From Marasmius tenuissimus (taxonomy: Eukaryota > Basidiomycota > Agaricomycetes > Agaricales > Marasmiaceae), in contig JAQOTA010000053.1 of assembly GCA_029532415.1 (NCBI GenBank), positions 4,092,001 to 4,156,000 of the forward strand: a DNA stretch of 64,000 nucleotides, read 5' to 3'. Of the stretch, positions 10,798 through 21,514 are shown piece after piece (the first letter of the stretch is position 1; the number at the start of each line of letters is the position of its first letter). The notes below the pieces were generated by a model. That model saw only the letters and a list, made by a program, of their open reading frames with translations. It was not told where the DNA came from and searched no databases. The position numbers and the translations under genes are program-made.

Positions 10798-13523
10798 CTA
10801 CCAATTTTGTGCCCACAATTCCCAAGGCGAGCGAAGAATTTGCACTTTCAAAGCTTCTCCTGCTTCAGCGAACTCGCCAGGGAAGGTCTATCAAGCAGGA
10901 AAACGGTCAATTCCGGTACAGGACAACAATAAACGGGAATCAGAGCCCCAGCAGAATTGTACTCACCTCAATCCACCCGAGCATATTCTTCCTTCCTTCC
11001 CCGCTTTGAGAAGGAATGTATATCGTTGGACAACCTTTCGCGAGCCCGAAAAATATCTGGCAGAGCGAAAGCAGCTCTGTATGAATACGGCAGTGTTTCA
11101 GGAGTGATGACCGTGTGAAGTTCTCGAAAACACAGCCAAGGTTGCGTTGGATATCAAATTTCCTGGTGCCAACAGGTGTATCAGTCGATCTCTGGATAAG
11201 CTCCTGAAAATGGGAGATATAAGCCTTGACGAGTTGCATACAACCTTCCTCGTACGCAAGGTGTCCTGGATGGCGCGACTCATACCCTCCGGACAGATCA
11301 CAGTGGCAGTCTGTGAGGCGGAACTTGTTGAGACCACGGGGCTTTGACCCATCCAACAGGCTGTAAGTAGGATTTGGGCATCTTGTGGCAGATTGGAGAG
11401 CCTGATACATGTCAGCGGTTTGCGAAGGCCCGCCCGGGGGGCATTCAAGGTGGAAACACTTGGGGTAGTTCTGGAGTTTGAGTACAAGACCCCCCACAAG
11501 ATCAGGTCTATCCCTTTCGTGGTCTATCTCGCGGCTGTAATCCTCGAACTCGCATTGGCCGTTGGCTTCGACAGCCTTGGCACGGTCTCTGGCTTCCTTC
11601 TTGTCCATGTTTTCACTAATCCTGGGAACATTCTGGTTGTGAAGCATAAACACAGGAGCAGGTGCTACGAAGAACCAGACTCACATATTTTTGTACCCAC
11701 TGTACGAGCCCTTTGTATAGGTGATCCCAATCCTGCCAAAGAGATGCCAGATACGTTGATGCGAGGTCAACGTTCCACAGATCCTCCAATATATCCCGAG
11801 TTGGTACTGGTATCGACACACAAAAGTCAATCCATTTCAGAAAGAAGTCCCTGGTTTTAGCGCCATAGAGTTGGTTAGATCTAAGAGTGCACGTCAAAGA
11901 AAGGTTCAGTATTCATGAGAGATCCAACAAAGGATAAATGACTTCGTACGCATAAGTCTGCACTCTGCTGGTCGTGAGGTTCTGGAACCACCGTCGCGCA
12001 ATGGCGAGCTTCTGAGTGTCAGTGTCGATATGAAACTGACCCGACCTAGCCTGGTCGCACAGGTATTCTGTGAATGAGGTATGATGGAAACGGATCTTTT
12101 GCTCCGATTTACTCGGAACAACCAGTACCGAGTGCATTGCTCGCAAGGTCAGAGGTAACTGTCCCGTGGAGAGTCCCAACACGAACTCGATGTGTGCCGA
12201 TGACGTTTTCAGATGGCCTTCGAGAACAAGAAGAGCCGCAAGTATGTCGCGAACTTCCTCTTGGTCCGGATTGGCACTGAGTATGAACTCGTATAACGTG
12301 TCAAGCTGCTGATAGGGAGACGCTCTTGGTCGACGAGGCGGAATCTTCTCGAGAATGATATGAAGCTGCTCTATTGGGTCCCTGAATCCATTCATGATGA
12401 ACTTGATCACAGTCACCGCGAAGATGAACTGACTGCACGTCCGCTCAACCAGGATCTCGAGGTCCCTCTCCGAAGGCCAGGGACTGGGGAATTGGATGTG
12501 TCCGAACTTCCGACAGGTGGTGATCTCATGGAAGTGGCGAAGATAATACTTCCTGGTGTCTTCGCGGGCCGCAGGCGAATCCTCCAGAACGATCCTTTTT
12601 GATAGTTGAAAGAGAGGGTCATCCGCGAAGGCTTCCTGGATCCATGATTCTGGACGACTACAGATCAAGAATCGTAATGGGAAGTGGGGTGCTTGTTGGT
12701 ATGCAGATCGGATGATGGAGAGAATCCGCAACTGGGTGTGTTCGTTGCCACACTCATCTAGCCCATCGATGACGACGATGTTCGGTACGACTGGAGAGCC
12801 TGGAAGGTCGGTGAAGAACCCCCACAAGGACCTTCGCTTGCTCCACATGAGAGCGGGTTGGAGGACCAGCTCGTGAAACTGGTCTTCCAGCGTGGCGTCC
12901 AGAATCGTGGGGTCCCTCGAGATCCTCTGTTCGATATGATTTCGCATGAGTGGTGTTATGGAGGTGAGGCCGTGTGCGATGAAGGGTATCAGTGCGGAAG
13001 GATTGTTTCGCTTGGGGTCCGACCGAAAGAAGAAGAATGAGGATGCAAGGCGACCGGCCTCCGCCTCGTCATAGGCTCTGGCCACCGTCAGGGCGATTGC
13101 GGATTTTCCGACACCGGCGGGACCTGAGAGCCAGCAGACAGGGCAGGTCTGATCATTGCTGGAGCCCCAGTCATAGACTGAACTGAGAGCTTTGTCACGG
13201 GTGCCCGGAAGACATTGACCTCGCTCGAACTGATGCTCGGCTGTGTGGGATGCCCCAACACCGGCGATTGCGTTCGAGAGGCGTTCGCGTCCAGCTGTAT
13301 GACATGCCTGAGAACAGCTTGAGTTGAAGAAAGCAAGAAGTAACTCACAGTTGGCATCTGCCCCGTAGAAATGATTTATATCTCGACCTGCACTCTGGCC
13401 AATCTGTCCCCCGTTGTTGATGTTCTGGTAACCGCGATCGTTGATGTTCTGGTCTCGGCCATGGTTGTTATTCTGGTGTGGCCCATTGGTGTAATGTGGA
13501 CCCAAACCAGGGGCGGACTGCAT
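10798..13523 (-). pseudogene. NACHT NLR-like NTPase, copy 2 (premature stop)
   Basis: Paralog of the gene at 3067-5816, highly similar along its whole length. The frame is open from 13523 to an in-frame TGA at 11913, where copy 1 has TCG (Ser) just after EVIYPLLDLS. Downstream the frame stays open and keeps the same splice sites (GTAAGT after VQWVQKY, then GTATCA...TTACAG, then GTGAGT...GATAG), ending at a TAG at 10798. The Walker A motif SGPAGVGKSAI, Walker B IVVIDGLDEC and the N-terminal GRDQNIN/RGYQNIN/GRDINHF repeats are intact, so a protein with a complete NACHT core but no C-terminal region could still be produced. An upstream in-frame Met at 13742 exists, but 13523 matches copy 1. Either a young pseudogene or a truncated NLR. 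Confidence 0.82.
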
Positions 13524-14022
13524 GTGTGCCGTCTTCGCCGCTCTGGTGTGTTCGTGGCGGAGATGGATGCACTCTCGAGATGGTTGATCGTGATAAGGAA
13601 GCTCAGCTGGACCAACCGTAAGCGATGAGGTGGACAGGGGGAGGCAGCGAAACTTTCGAAGACTGGAGATGGTTGTGGTCGAGTTGTGGTGTGAAGGAAG
13701 TCGTTGGTCACACGTTGCGGCAGTGTGTCGGGCAGCTGTCAATAATTTCCGACCAGCGAGGAGCAGGTGCCTGCTTCAACTTGAGCGCTTGAGCATCTTG
13801 TCACTTGATGGTGGTAATTCTCGGCCTGCACTGGCTGGGAGTTCGATGAGGAGGGGTGAAAGAAAAACTCGGTTATCGAGGGCAATTGGGCGTGGAAGCC
13901 TGGGTTCCAACGTTGAACGCCAAGTGACCGCTCCGGAATCCAGCTGCTTTGAGCAGACTCACACTGTCCATCACGCCGCGCTCATCAACCTCCCTTCATA
14001 CTCAACGTCAATGTCAATAGCC
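13524..14022. promoter_or_regulatory. NACHT copy 2 / FAU1 relic 3 intergenic region
   Basis: About 500 bp. The left half matches the NACHT upstream sequence of unit 1; the right half, from about 13930, matches the leader of the intact FAU1 genes (CACTGTCCATCACGCCGCGC). The fusion shows that a NACHT gene was joined head-to-head to a FAU1 promoter, replacing ABC-F. Confidence 0.5.
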
Positions 14023-14440
14023 ATGAGCAGCATCGCACAAAAGAAACCTTTGCAAAACTCCGCATCAACAGTTCTCTGAGCACAGTTACCAAAAATCTCA
14101 GAGAATAAGCTATTCTCTGAGTATGCCCTCAGGTGAGGTGGATACATCATCCATCAAGTACCGTTACATCAAGTGTGGTGAGTGATATGATACCTTCCTT
14201 CGAACCGCGAAATTTGAGTTCTGACAGCTGGAAAACAAATCGGAACAGGAAAGCAACTTTTCGCTCCTAGGATTGACAAAAGATGGACTTTGTAGGGGTC
14301 TGATATCTACAACTTCGCTGAAGATTCGAGTTCATCCCCGGCGGGTTATGGGACATAAAGGAATCTTTGCACGACACCCTGAGGCGAATGGTGCGTGTTT
14401 TTCCCGACGCAAGGTTAATTCATCGGTCCTTACTCTTTTC
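14023..14440 (+). pseudogene. FAU1 relic 3 (5' half)
   Basis: Begins with an ATG and a readable MSSIAQKKPLQNSASTVL, then a stop. The next part repeats the defects of relic 2 (same altered exon 2, same missing bases before MDFV), so the two relics share one ancestor. Homology ends near 14440-14450 after GTCCTTACTCTTTTCGGCGT and changes to NACHT-promoter-like sequence. Confidence 0.8.
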
Positions 14441-14449
14441 GGCGTTGGG

Positions 14450-14570
14450 TTGGAGGACGAAGGGGAGGCGGTAAAACTCTCGAGGTATCGAGATGGCCGT
14501 AGTGTGAAAGAAGTCAACGACATCATGTTGCGGCGGTGCAGGCCCGCTTGAGTGGTGAGCTTCTGGATTG
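14450..14570. repeat. NACHT-promoter fragment
   Basis: Resembles about 13635-13740 upstream of NACHT copy 2: GGGGAGGCGGTAAAACT matches GGGGGAGGCAGCGAAACTTT, followed by GTGAAAGAAGTC and TGTTGCGGC motifs. It breaks the FAU1 relic in two and is a third trace of the NACHT 5' region. Confidence 0.55.
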
Positions 14571-14739
14571 ATGGAGAAAAGAGGCAGGTCAAAAGTGCTA
14601 TTGGCATTGCTAATGGATTCTCAGTCATCGCGGCCCAGCGCTTCAGCTCCGGGTCCCGGATCGGTTTTGCTATCCATCGCACCGTGCTCACTGCTCAAGC
14701 GTGCTTATCACTAGACTCGATACCACTCTCTTCGCAACC

Positions 14740-15325
14740 ACTCGTGCCTCGCGGTGAGCGAAGAAGACGTTTTGATCGACGGGTACTCATCAAAACGTCT
14801 TTTCGTCGTAGCGCGGTGGTTCGAGCCTAGCTCATCACCTAGCCTGGCAAGCCCGTCTCCATACTTCGAAGAAGACAATCAGGACAGCCTGGAGCAAAGA
14901 GTGCGTGCTTTTCATAATGCAAGGTCTATTCCCCGGTCTTCACTCTTCTCAGCACTTGAACGAAAGTCGGGACATAATCCTAACGCCAGAGAACGAACAA
15001 AACTTGCCGCCATGGTTCGGGCCCCTACTTAGATCGCATTGCCATGTGTCGCCTTCAACAGATATGCCAGATTGAGTCATGGAATACTATGATCGATATA
15101 TCTCGATCTATATGGCAACTGGTTGTCCCCGACCATCACCTGTCAACCACGACCTCCACGAATCTCACACAGAAAGCCGACAGCTGAACCTTAGTCGCGC
15201 TTTTCCTCCAAGAGCAGGTCAGTTGGTAGAGGACGGCCCTGTCCCCGTCGACGACGCGAACCGGAAAGCGTTCGCGGTCGTCCTATTAGATGAGGTGGTC
15301 GAGAGTGCCAGTTCGCAACGTATAC
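14740..15325 (+). pseudogene. FAU1 relic 4 (3' part, most diverged)
   Basis: One frame reads SKRLFV, SSSP and SPSPYFEEDNQDSLEQ, comparable with the GKQLFV to EPSPEY segment of FAU1. Downstream pieces match exons 4-6. The glycine-rich loop has lost five bases (CATGGAATACTATGATCG against CATGGAAAAGGATACTATG), which shifts the frame, and the stop codon is altered. It lies tail-to-tail with the complete RAD51 paralog, so it probably represents the original FAU1 locus, now dead. Confidence 0.72.
14764..14801. repeat. Perfect 13-bp inverted repeat
   Basis: AAGACGTTTTGAT (14764-14776) and ATCAAAACGTCTT (14789-14801) are exact reverse complements separated by 12 bp. They sit inside FAU1 relic 4 near a rearrangement junction and are not seen in the intact FAU1 copies. 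Confidence 0.7.
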
Positions 15326-15438
15326 GGGAGAAGCTGTTTCAGTCGTCAAACTTCCCGGAAAACCTCAGCCTTGACTCGTCCCCGAGGGAAGTCAGGCACT
15401 CACCATAGAAAAACCCTCTGCCAGACCCGTCTTCGTCG

Positions 15439-16719
15439 TCACCTGTGTCGACGAAGATAGTATTCGGACAATCCTAGACCCCATTAGTTATGAACATATA
15501 ATGTGTGTTCATGCTACTCACCCTGTGTCGAGGGTCTCTCGAGCGAGGATCACTCGATATGTCCTTCCTGCCGGCAGATACGACGATGCTGCGTACTGTC
15601 AGTCAAGACCCCGACAGGCGGTTTGTCCACGTACCAAGCTGTGGTACTAACACTCCTTTCGCTCCTGTATCGAAGTTTCCCGGCGTTCCATCCACGTTGA
15701 AAAGCTTGGTCGCTAATTGCGATGTAATCACGACCTGAAGATAACCTATGTTCAGCTTTTACATCGGTTCCAACGAACATGAAGAACTGACCGTCAGATT
15801 ATGAGCGGCGCAATTGTGAAGTAGTGACTGTTTGATCTGATCGAATAACGACGTTTTCGCAGAGCTCTTCAAGTCTGTCGTGGATTGGAATGGGAAGGAG
15901 ATGAAATTGAGAACAAGGAGCGATGTCTGAAATTGGGGATGGTTGGAGATCGTCTCAAGCACAGGATCTGAGCACGTACTGCGGGATTTGTCAACATGTA
16001 TGAACCCAAATTGTTGATAAAGATCATAAAATCCAGGAGCGAGGGAACTCGGAGGTATGAAACCAGCTTGTCATGGCCGGGAATATCTAATAATGGTCGG
16101 TTAGTGGAAAGTTTCGGGATGACGAGCATGAAACGCACCTCCTAGCGACTCCTTGATTGTCGAAGGCCGCATCATATTCTGACACTCTGGAGAACTAAGA
16201 ATTGGTAAACTGCACACGTTCGGACGTGGCCCGTGTACAAACCCACGAAAAGCACTTCCTCCTTTGCGCTGAGAAATGACCGCGTAACGCCTAATGCAAT
16301 CTTCGCTTTGGGAGTTCCCGGAGGTCCCGATATCTCCAGTATGTTCCCTCGAGATATTCCGCCATCCAACAGCTTGTCAAGAGCTGGAAAATGCGTTTGA
16401 AATTTGGTGACCGTCGTTCCGCGTCTCCTTGAGGCGAGCGAGGCCGCAGATTGCATCAAAGGCTGGGTTGACACCGATCCTGATTGAGATGCTGATAACA
16501 GAGATTGAGAGGTCCCTAACGGTATCTTGAGTGCTATGATGGCGCATTAATCGGGCATTAAACTCGTCAACGAAATTCAACCCATTAGGGACCTTGCGAG
16601 AGCTCTTGTGCGGATTGTGTCGGGATTTCATCCAGTAGTTCATATCCCGCCTTTCTCAGCGACAGCAGGGATGAAGGAGGTAGTACAAGACTATGAACTG
16701 GCCGTGATTCAGAGGACAT
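15439..16719 (-). CDS. RAD51-paralog recombination protein (RecA fold)
   Basis: RecA-type ATPase of the eukaryotic RAD51-paralog group (RAD51C/RAD55/RAD57-like), which assists homologous recombination in the nucleus. Start at 16719; the protein begins MSSESRPVHSL and has a helical N-terminal region (LRKAGYELLDEIPTQSAQEL). The core starts with THFPALDKLLDGGISRG. Later blocks, each in its own exon, are VLFVECQNMMRPSTI, RVPSLLDFMIFINNL, LLVLNFISFPFQST, QIKQSLLHNCAAHNL, VVITSQLATKLFN, NFDTGAKG and YLPAGRTYRVILARE. The P-loop is unusual: GPPGTPKAKI, with Pro and Ala where GKT/GKS is expected. The 3' end is uncertain: without a last intron it stops at 15518, and a GTGAGT donor allows longer ends near 15439 or beyond. 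It is the only complete copy among several fragments. The exact paralog type is not settled. Confidence 0.85.
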
Positions 16720-17412
16720 GTTGTGGTTCTGGACGCGTCGCGGTGGTCGTGGTGGAAGTGAGTAGATCTTATGTAATCTGGCAAACGCGACTCTTTTTCG
16801 AACCTCTGCCTCAGTGGGCCTTATCGTTACGCAGCTCTGCCGGTGACTGCTGCATTTGCGGCAGCGAGGTATGTCTTTGCATCTGGACTCGCGCGTCTTT
16901 CCTCATATCTGATGTTAATGATAGGTGCTTCGGTCTTACTAAATCGAGCTTCTTCATTCCACGAACTTGATCGGTAGCCCAAGGATGTTCAAGACGATTC
17001 ACTTGGTGGGTCCAGTGCCATTATTCGTGTATGTCGACCGCAAATTTCTACGGGCCTGCTCGGGAATACTGAGCTAGCCAAACAGGTTTCCGAACGGTAC
17101 CTACCTGCTCTGACTCATGGTTCAAAACAGAATTCCTCAACGCACAGATAGATGCATATGTACAAGCGTTCATTCTCAAGATTAGCGTCGGACCAAATGC
17201 GCACGTGGTGGCCATGGTGACTTGGGGATTCTCTTGGATTCTTATTCATGAGATCCCATGAGACTAAAACCATCAATTTGTACTGAAGTCATTGGTCAAG
17301 AGGTCACCGGTCAAGTTCAATGAAGGTTGTCTCGGGTGTATCTTCGAGACCGGGTATATAAGCCGTCGCTTGTCCGAATCGATAATTCCCTGACTTCAAC
17401 TTCACCCGCACC
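16720..17412. other. Intergenic region RAD51 paralog / FMO copy 1
   Basis: No gene seen. About 16860-16980 is similar to 21110-21240 upstream of FMO copy 2 (CATCTGGACTC, GGTGCTTCGGT), so the FMO duplication included this DNA. TATATAAG at 17355-17362, 51 bp before the FMO start, is a likely TATA box. Confidence 0.6.
17355..17362 (+). promoter_or_regulatory. TATA box of FMO copy 1
   Basis: TATATAAG 51 bp upstream of the start codon; FMO copy 2 has TTATAAG at 21455-21461 in the same position. Confidence 0.55.
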
Positions 17413-19859
17413 ATGAACCAACTATTTCCCCTCCCAACTCTCGATCACTTGGGCGTCCAATTCTCCCCTTCCAGCACTGATGCTATCAAAATAGCCAAAG
17501 AATGGTTCTCATCCTTCACTGAACGCGTCGCATCCAACGACCCGGGCGGTGTAGCCAGTCTCTTTGCCACCGAATCGTATTGGCGCGACATGCTAGCCCT
17601 CACATGGGATTTCCGAACCTTCATTGGCATCGACAAGATCAAACAGTTTCTCAACGATCGCCTCGACCTGTGTCAACTCAACGATCTCAAACTACGAGAA
17701 GATAGCTCGTTGATGCTGGCGCAACCCCAACCCGACTTGGCCTGGATCCAGTTCTTGTTCGACTTCAAGGTCGGCAAGGTGGGGATCGGGATGGGTATAG
17801 GTCGGTTGATCCCTCAGTCCGATGGATCATGGAAATGCCACTGCATGTACACGAACCTTGAGGACCTGCAGGGCTTTCCGGAGAAGCTCGGTTCTCTACG
17901 GAACCCTGAGCCCAGCCACGGTGTTTGGACAGAGAAGAGGAAGAAGGAGGTCGCATTCGAAGACCGGGACCCAGTGGCGTTCATCGTTGGTGCTGGGCAG
18001 AGTGGATTAGAGATCGGCGCTCGGCTCAAAGTGCTTGGGATCGACCATCTCATCGTGGATAGGAACGCTCGAGTAGGAGACAATTGGAGGAACCGCTATG
18101 AAGCTCTGTGTCTTCATGACCCCGTGTGTGAGTGGTTCTGGAAGTTTACGGTGTCTGTCGTGTTGAAAATTTCATTATAGGGTATGACCACATGCCTTAT
18201 CTCCCGTAGGTCCTTACTACAACACGATGCAACATTCCATTAATCTCAATGTCAGATTCCCGCCCAATTGGCCCGTCTACAGTCCTTCTGCTAAACTTGC
18301 GGGCTGGCTCGAAAGCTATGCCGAATTCATGGAGGTCAATGTTTGGACCTCGGTGAACGTGACAAACGCGTCGTATAACGAGCAAACCAAGGACTGGAAG
18401 GTTACGGTGCAGCGATCAGATGGGAAGGAGCGCGTTTTCCAGCATATCAAACATGTCATTTTCTGCACTGGTATCGCTGCAGGAGTACCGAATATGCCCT
18501 CCTACCCCGGGATGGTAAGTTTGGTTTTCATTACACCCTTCTGCAGGTAATAACCGTACGATACGTACAGGACGTCTTTAAGGGTCAGATACTTCATTCA
18601 TTCCAACACAAAAACGCATCAGATCACGCCGGAAAGAAGGTGGTTGTAATCGGTGCTTGCACATCAGGTGGGTAAAACGTCCCAATCGCTGTGTTCCGAA
18701 TTCCCCTAACCCGGTATTTATGTAGCACACGACATAGCTTCCGATTACTACCTCAATGGGGTTGGTATGTACCACTAACAGCTCGTACTCTCCTCTCGGC
18801 AGAACCTGACACGCTGCCCAGATGTAACCATGTATCAACGAAGTCAAAGCTACATCATGAGTACAAAGAACGGGTGGAAGGTGTTGTTCGAGGGTCAGTG
18901 AATACAGGTTCCTTCTCTGTTCGAACAAGGCCCTCACCTTTGCCCAGGATTATACAGCGAGAACGCGGTTCCAACCGACCTGGCAGACCGGCTGAGCGCG
19001 TCTTTCCCCCATAAAATGATGGAGAGCGGCCTGGCCCAACGCGCTACGAAAGCTATTGCGGACCTCGATAAGTACGTGTCGTGGTCTTTCTATATCTGAA
19101 GCTGGAGGTTGGACGCTGAGTGTGGATCTACAGGCCACTATTAGACGCCCTCAACAAAGTCGGATTTCGGACTTACTTGGGTATAGATGACACCGGGTTC
19201 GGGAAACTAGCTTGGTCTCGTGCAGGAGGTTATTACTTGGGTAGGTCTCCTCGCGCTGAGTCTCTGATTCAGAATACTAATTGCGACTTTCACAGATGTT
19301 GGAGCAAGCCAGATGATTATCGACGGTAAAATCAAGTTGAAGAGCGACAGCAAGCTGGAGCGATTCACGGAGACGGGACTACGCTTCGAAGACGGCAGTG
19401 AGCTCCCTGCTGACGTTGTCCTTTTCGCCACTGGGTAAGTGTGTGTGGCTTGACTTTCTGGCGCACAATTGAGACGTTTCGTGCGTGGTGTTACATCAGG
19501 TTCGGCGATGTCAGGGAATACATTCGGAAGATATGTGGAGAGGAAGTGTCGAGCAAGTGCAAGCCGCTTTGGGGCATGAACGAGGAGGGCGAGATCAACG
19601 GGATTTACAGGGATCTCGGTTTCCCTGGATTGTGGTATATCATGGGTGAGTCCATCCTCAATTGGGGCGACAAAGACGCAGGAGCTGACGGCCAACCTGG
19701 ATAGGCAACTTTGCACTTTGCCGGTTCCATACGAAACACGTTGCCCTTCGTAAGTCGGCATCCCAGTTATCGGTTGTTTCAAAACTCACGATGAAATCTT
19801 CAGAGATCAAGGCGATGGAAGAAGGTGTTTTTGGTACTCGATATGCACTAGAGGCCTAG
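17413..19859 (+). CDS. Flavin-containing monooxygenase, copy 1
   Basis: FAD- and NADPH-dependent monooxygenase of the fungal YUCCA/FMO-like group; substrate unknown. Eleven exons (17413-18127, 18210-18514, 18571-18667, 18726-18764, 18822-18893, 18948-19071, 19134-19240, 19296-19434, 19500-19645, 19705-19749, 19804-19859) sum to 1845 nt, giving 614 aa. Residues about 15-170 look like an NTF2/SnoaL-type domain (ESYWRDMLALTWDFRTF). The FAD Rossmann motif VGAGQSGLEIGARL lies near residue 190. The NADPH motif is VVVIGACTSAHDI, split by an intron. The ATG motif VVLFATGF is near the C-terminus. No break found. It has no signal peptide or membrane anchor, so it is probably cytosolic. The neighbour at 21515-23967 is a tandem duplicate. 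Confidence 0.92.
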
Positions 19860-21514
19860 AGAACGAAAGAAATCCTTTAAAGATATGTACATTATTAAGA
19901 GGGAGAAATAGAGGGACTAGGGACGGAAGTGTAGACAAGCGCCGGCCAACAAAGCTGGAACGACCAGGGCAGCAAATGCCGATCGATCCTCTTTCTCTTA
20001 CTTCCATCTCCTCCTTTCCCCACTTCTTGCTGAGGTGATCCCGCTCGCGCCCATACTCGTCTACTTACATCGTTCACCTGATCCCTGCTAGAGTCATTCA
20101 AATTCATCATCGATCCGGCTGCAACGCGCTCTGGAAACCGTCATTGAACCATCCAGGATCTCAAGATCTCAATAGGCATTCTATAATGAAAGCGTTTAGG
20201 ATGACTTCTGTATATGAGCTCTTGAGTCTTGAGCACCGACTCGTACTGAGTACTGCCCCCCCTCGACTACGTCTATGAGTTCATTATTACTGTAACACCT
20301 TTGTAAACTTTCACGGTCCTGATGATCATGATGTGCATATTAGAAGGGATTCCGCCGCGATCAAGTGCAGGCGTGGAGGTTGTACAGACGTAGGTATGTA
20401 GAAGCGTAGAGCGTCAAGATTCGCGTTGAACTCGCGAGGGTCAACGGGTTCCAGATGTTGTTCAGCTTTGATTATTGCGAAACGAGGGACTCGAACTTGA
20501 GGTCGGAAAACTTAGAAACACATTTATACTCAACACCCACTGCACTACATACTGAATCTTGAGAAGCAGAAAGGAGCTCAAGCATAAGACAAGTCGGGGC
20601 AGATAAATACTGGGTTTTGCATAATAGCGTGAACATGCGAAAGAAATATTTCGCCTTACGTGACCCGATCCGACACCTCCAGCCGCTGTGGCAACACGGA
20701 GATTTGACCTCCGTCGGGATATCCCGCAGTAGCTTTGACCCTCTCTGACTGGTATATATGTGTACCATTGAAGCCTACAGGTAGGATTATTTACCCTCGT
20801 CTGGGTTGTCCAAACCGGTTCAGGCTTGACTGGAGTCAGTGTTGTGGATGGAAGTCGTTCCAAGCTCAATCTTGCAGGCCCAACGGCAGCCCATACTGCG
20901 CCGTCGGCAGTATGAGCGCCCCGAGGAGCCTGACGCGAAATAGAAACATCGCGTTCACGCTATCATGCAAAACCCGGTAATACAGTAGAAAGTCGACGTC
21001 GCCGCTCTGTCCGCTCGGCATATTCGGTAATTGCCGCGGGTGATCATTTCATGGTGCACGATGGCCGCGTCTTCCTTGCCGTGACTTCCCTTGCCTCTTC
21101 CAGTGAGTACGAAAGCAAGGTATGCTTTCCCATCTGGACTCACGCGTCATTTCCCATATCTGATGCTCTGTTAATGGTACTTAGGTGCTTCGGTGTTTCC
21201 AAATTGAGCTTCGCCACGAACTTGATTGAGACTCTACTTGATTAGTTGCACCCCGTGCACCCCGTTATCCGCTATGTCGATCGCAAATTGAAAGGGGCCT
21301 GCTCGGGAACAACAAGCTAGCCAAACAGACCAGAGAAGGGCTTGTCAGGCCAGGGCCGTGATAAGTAATTGGGAACTCCCTCTTGGTTTCTTATTCATGA
21401 GATCCGAATTGCGTTAAGGTTGTCTCGGGTTTCAAGATCGGCAATACGTTGCGATTATAAGATGCTGCTCTTCCGAATTATCAGTAATTCTCTCACTTCA
21501 ACTTCACCCCCACC
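19860..21514. other. Intergenic region between the FMO genes
   Basis: No convincing gene. Open frames at 20462-20869 (-) are unrelated to anything recognised. The minus strand near 20470-20560 has tRNA-like A-box and B-box strings but no foldable tRNA. The right end is the duplicated FMO upstream region with TTATAAG at 21455-21461. Confidence 0.55.

Larger units (their letters stand above)
1..14450. repeat. 7.8-kb tandem segmental duplication
   Basis: Corresponding starts are offset by near-constant distances: ABC-F 729 and 8536 (7807 bp), FAU1 1056 and 8864 (7808 bp), NACHT 5816 and 13523 (7707 bp), FAU1 relics about 6194 and about 14052 (7858 bp). Gene order and orientation agree throughout. 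The left boundary is outside the window; the right boundary is near 14450. Confidence 0.85.
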
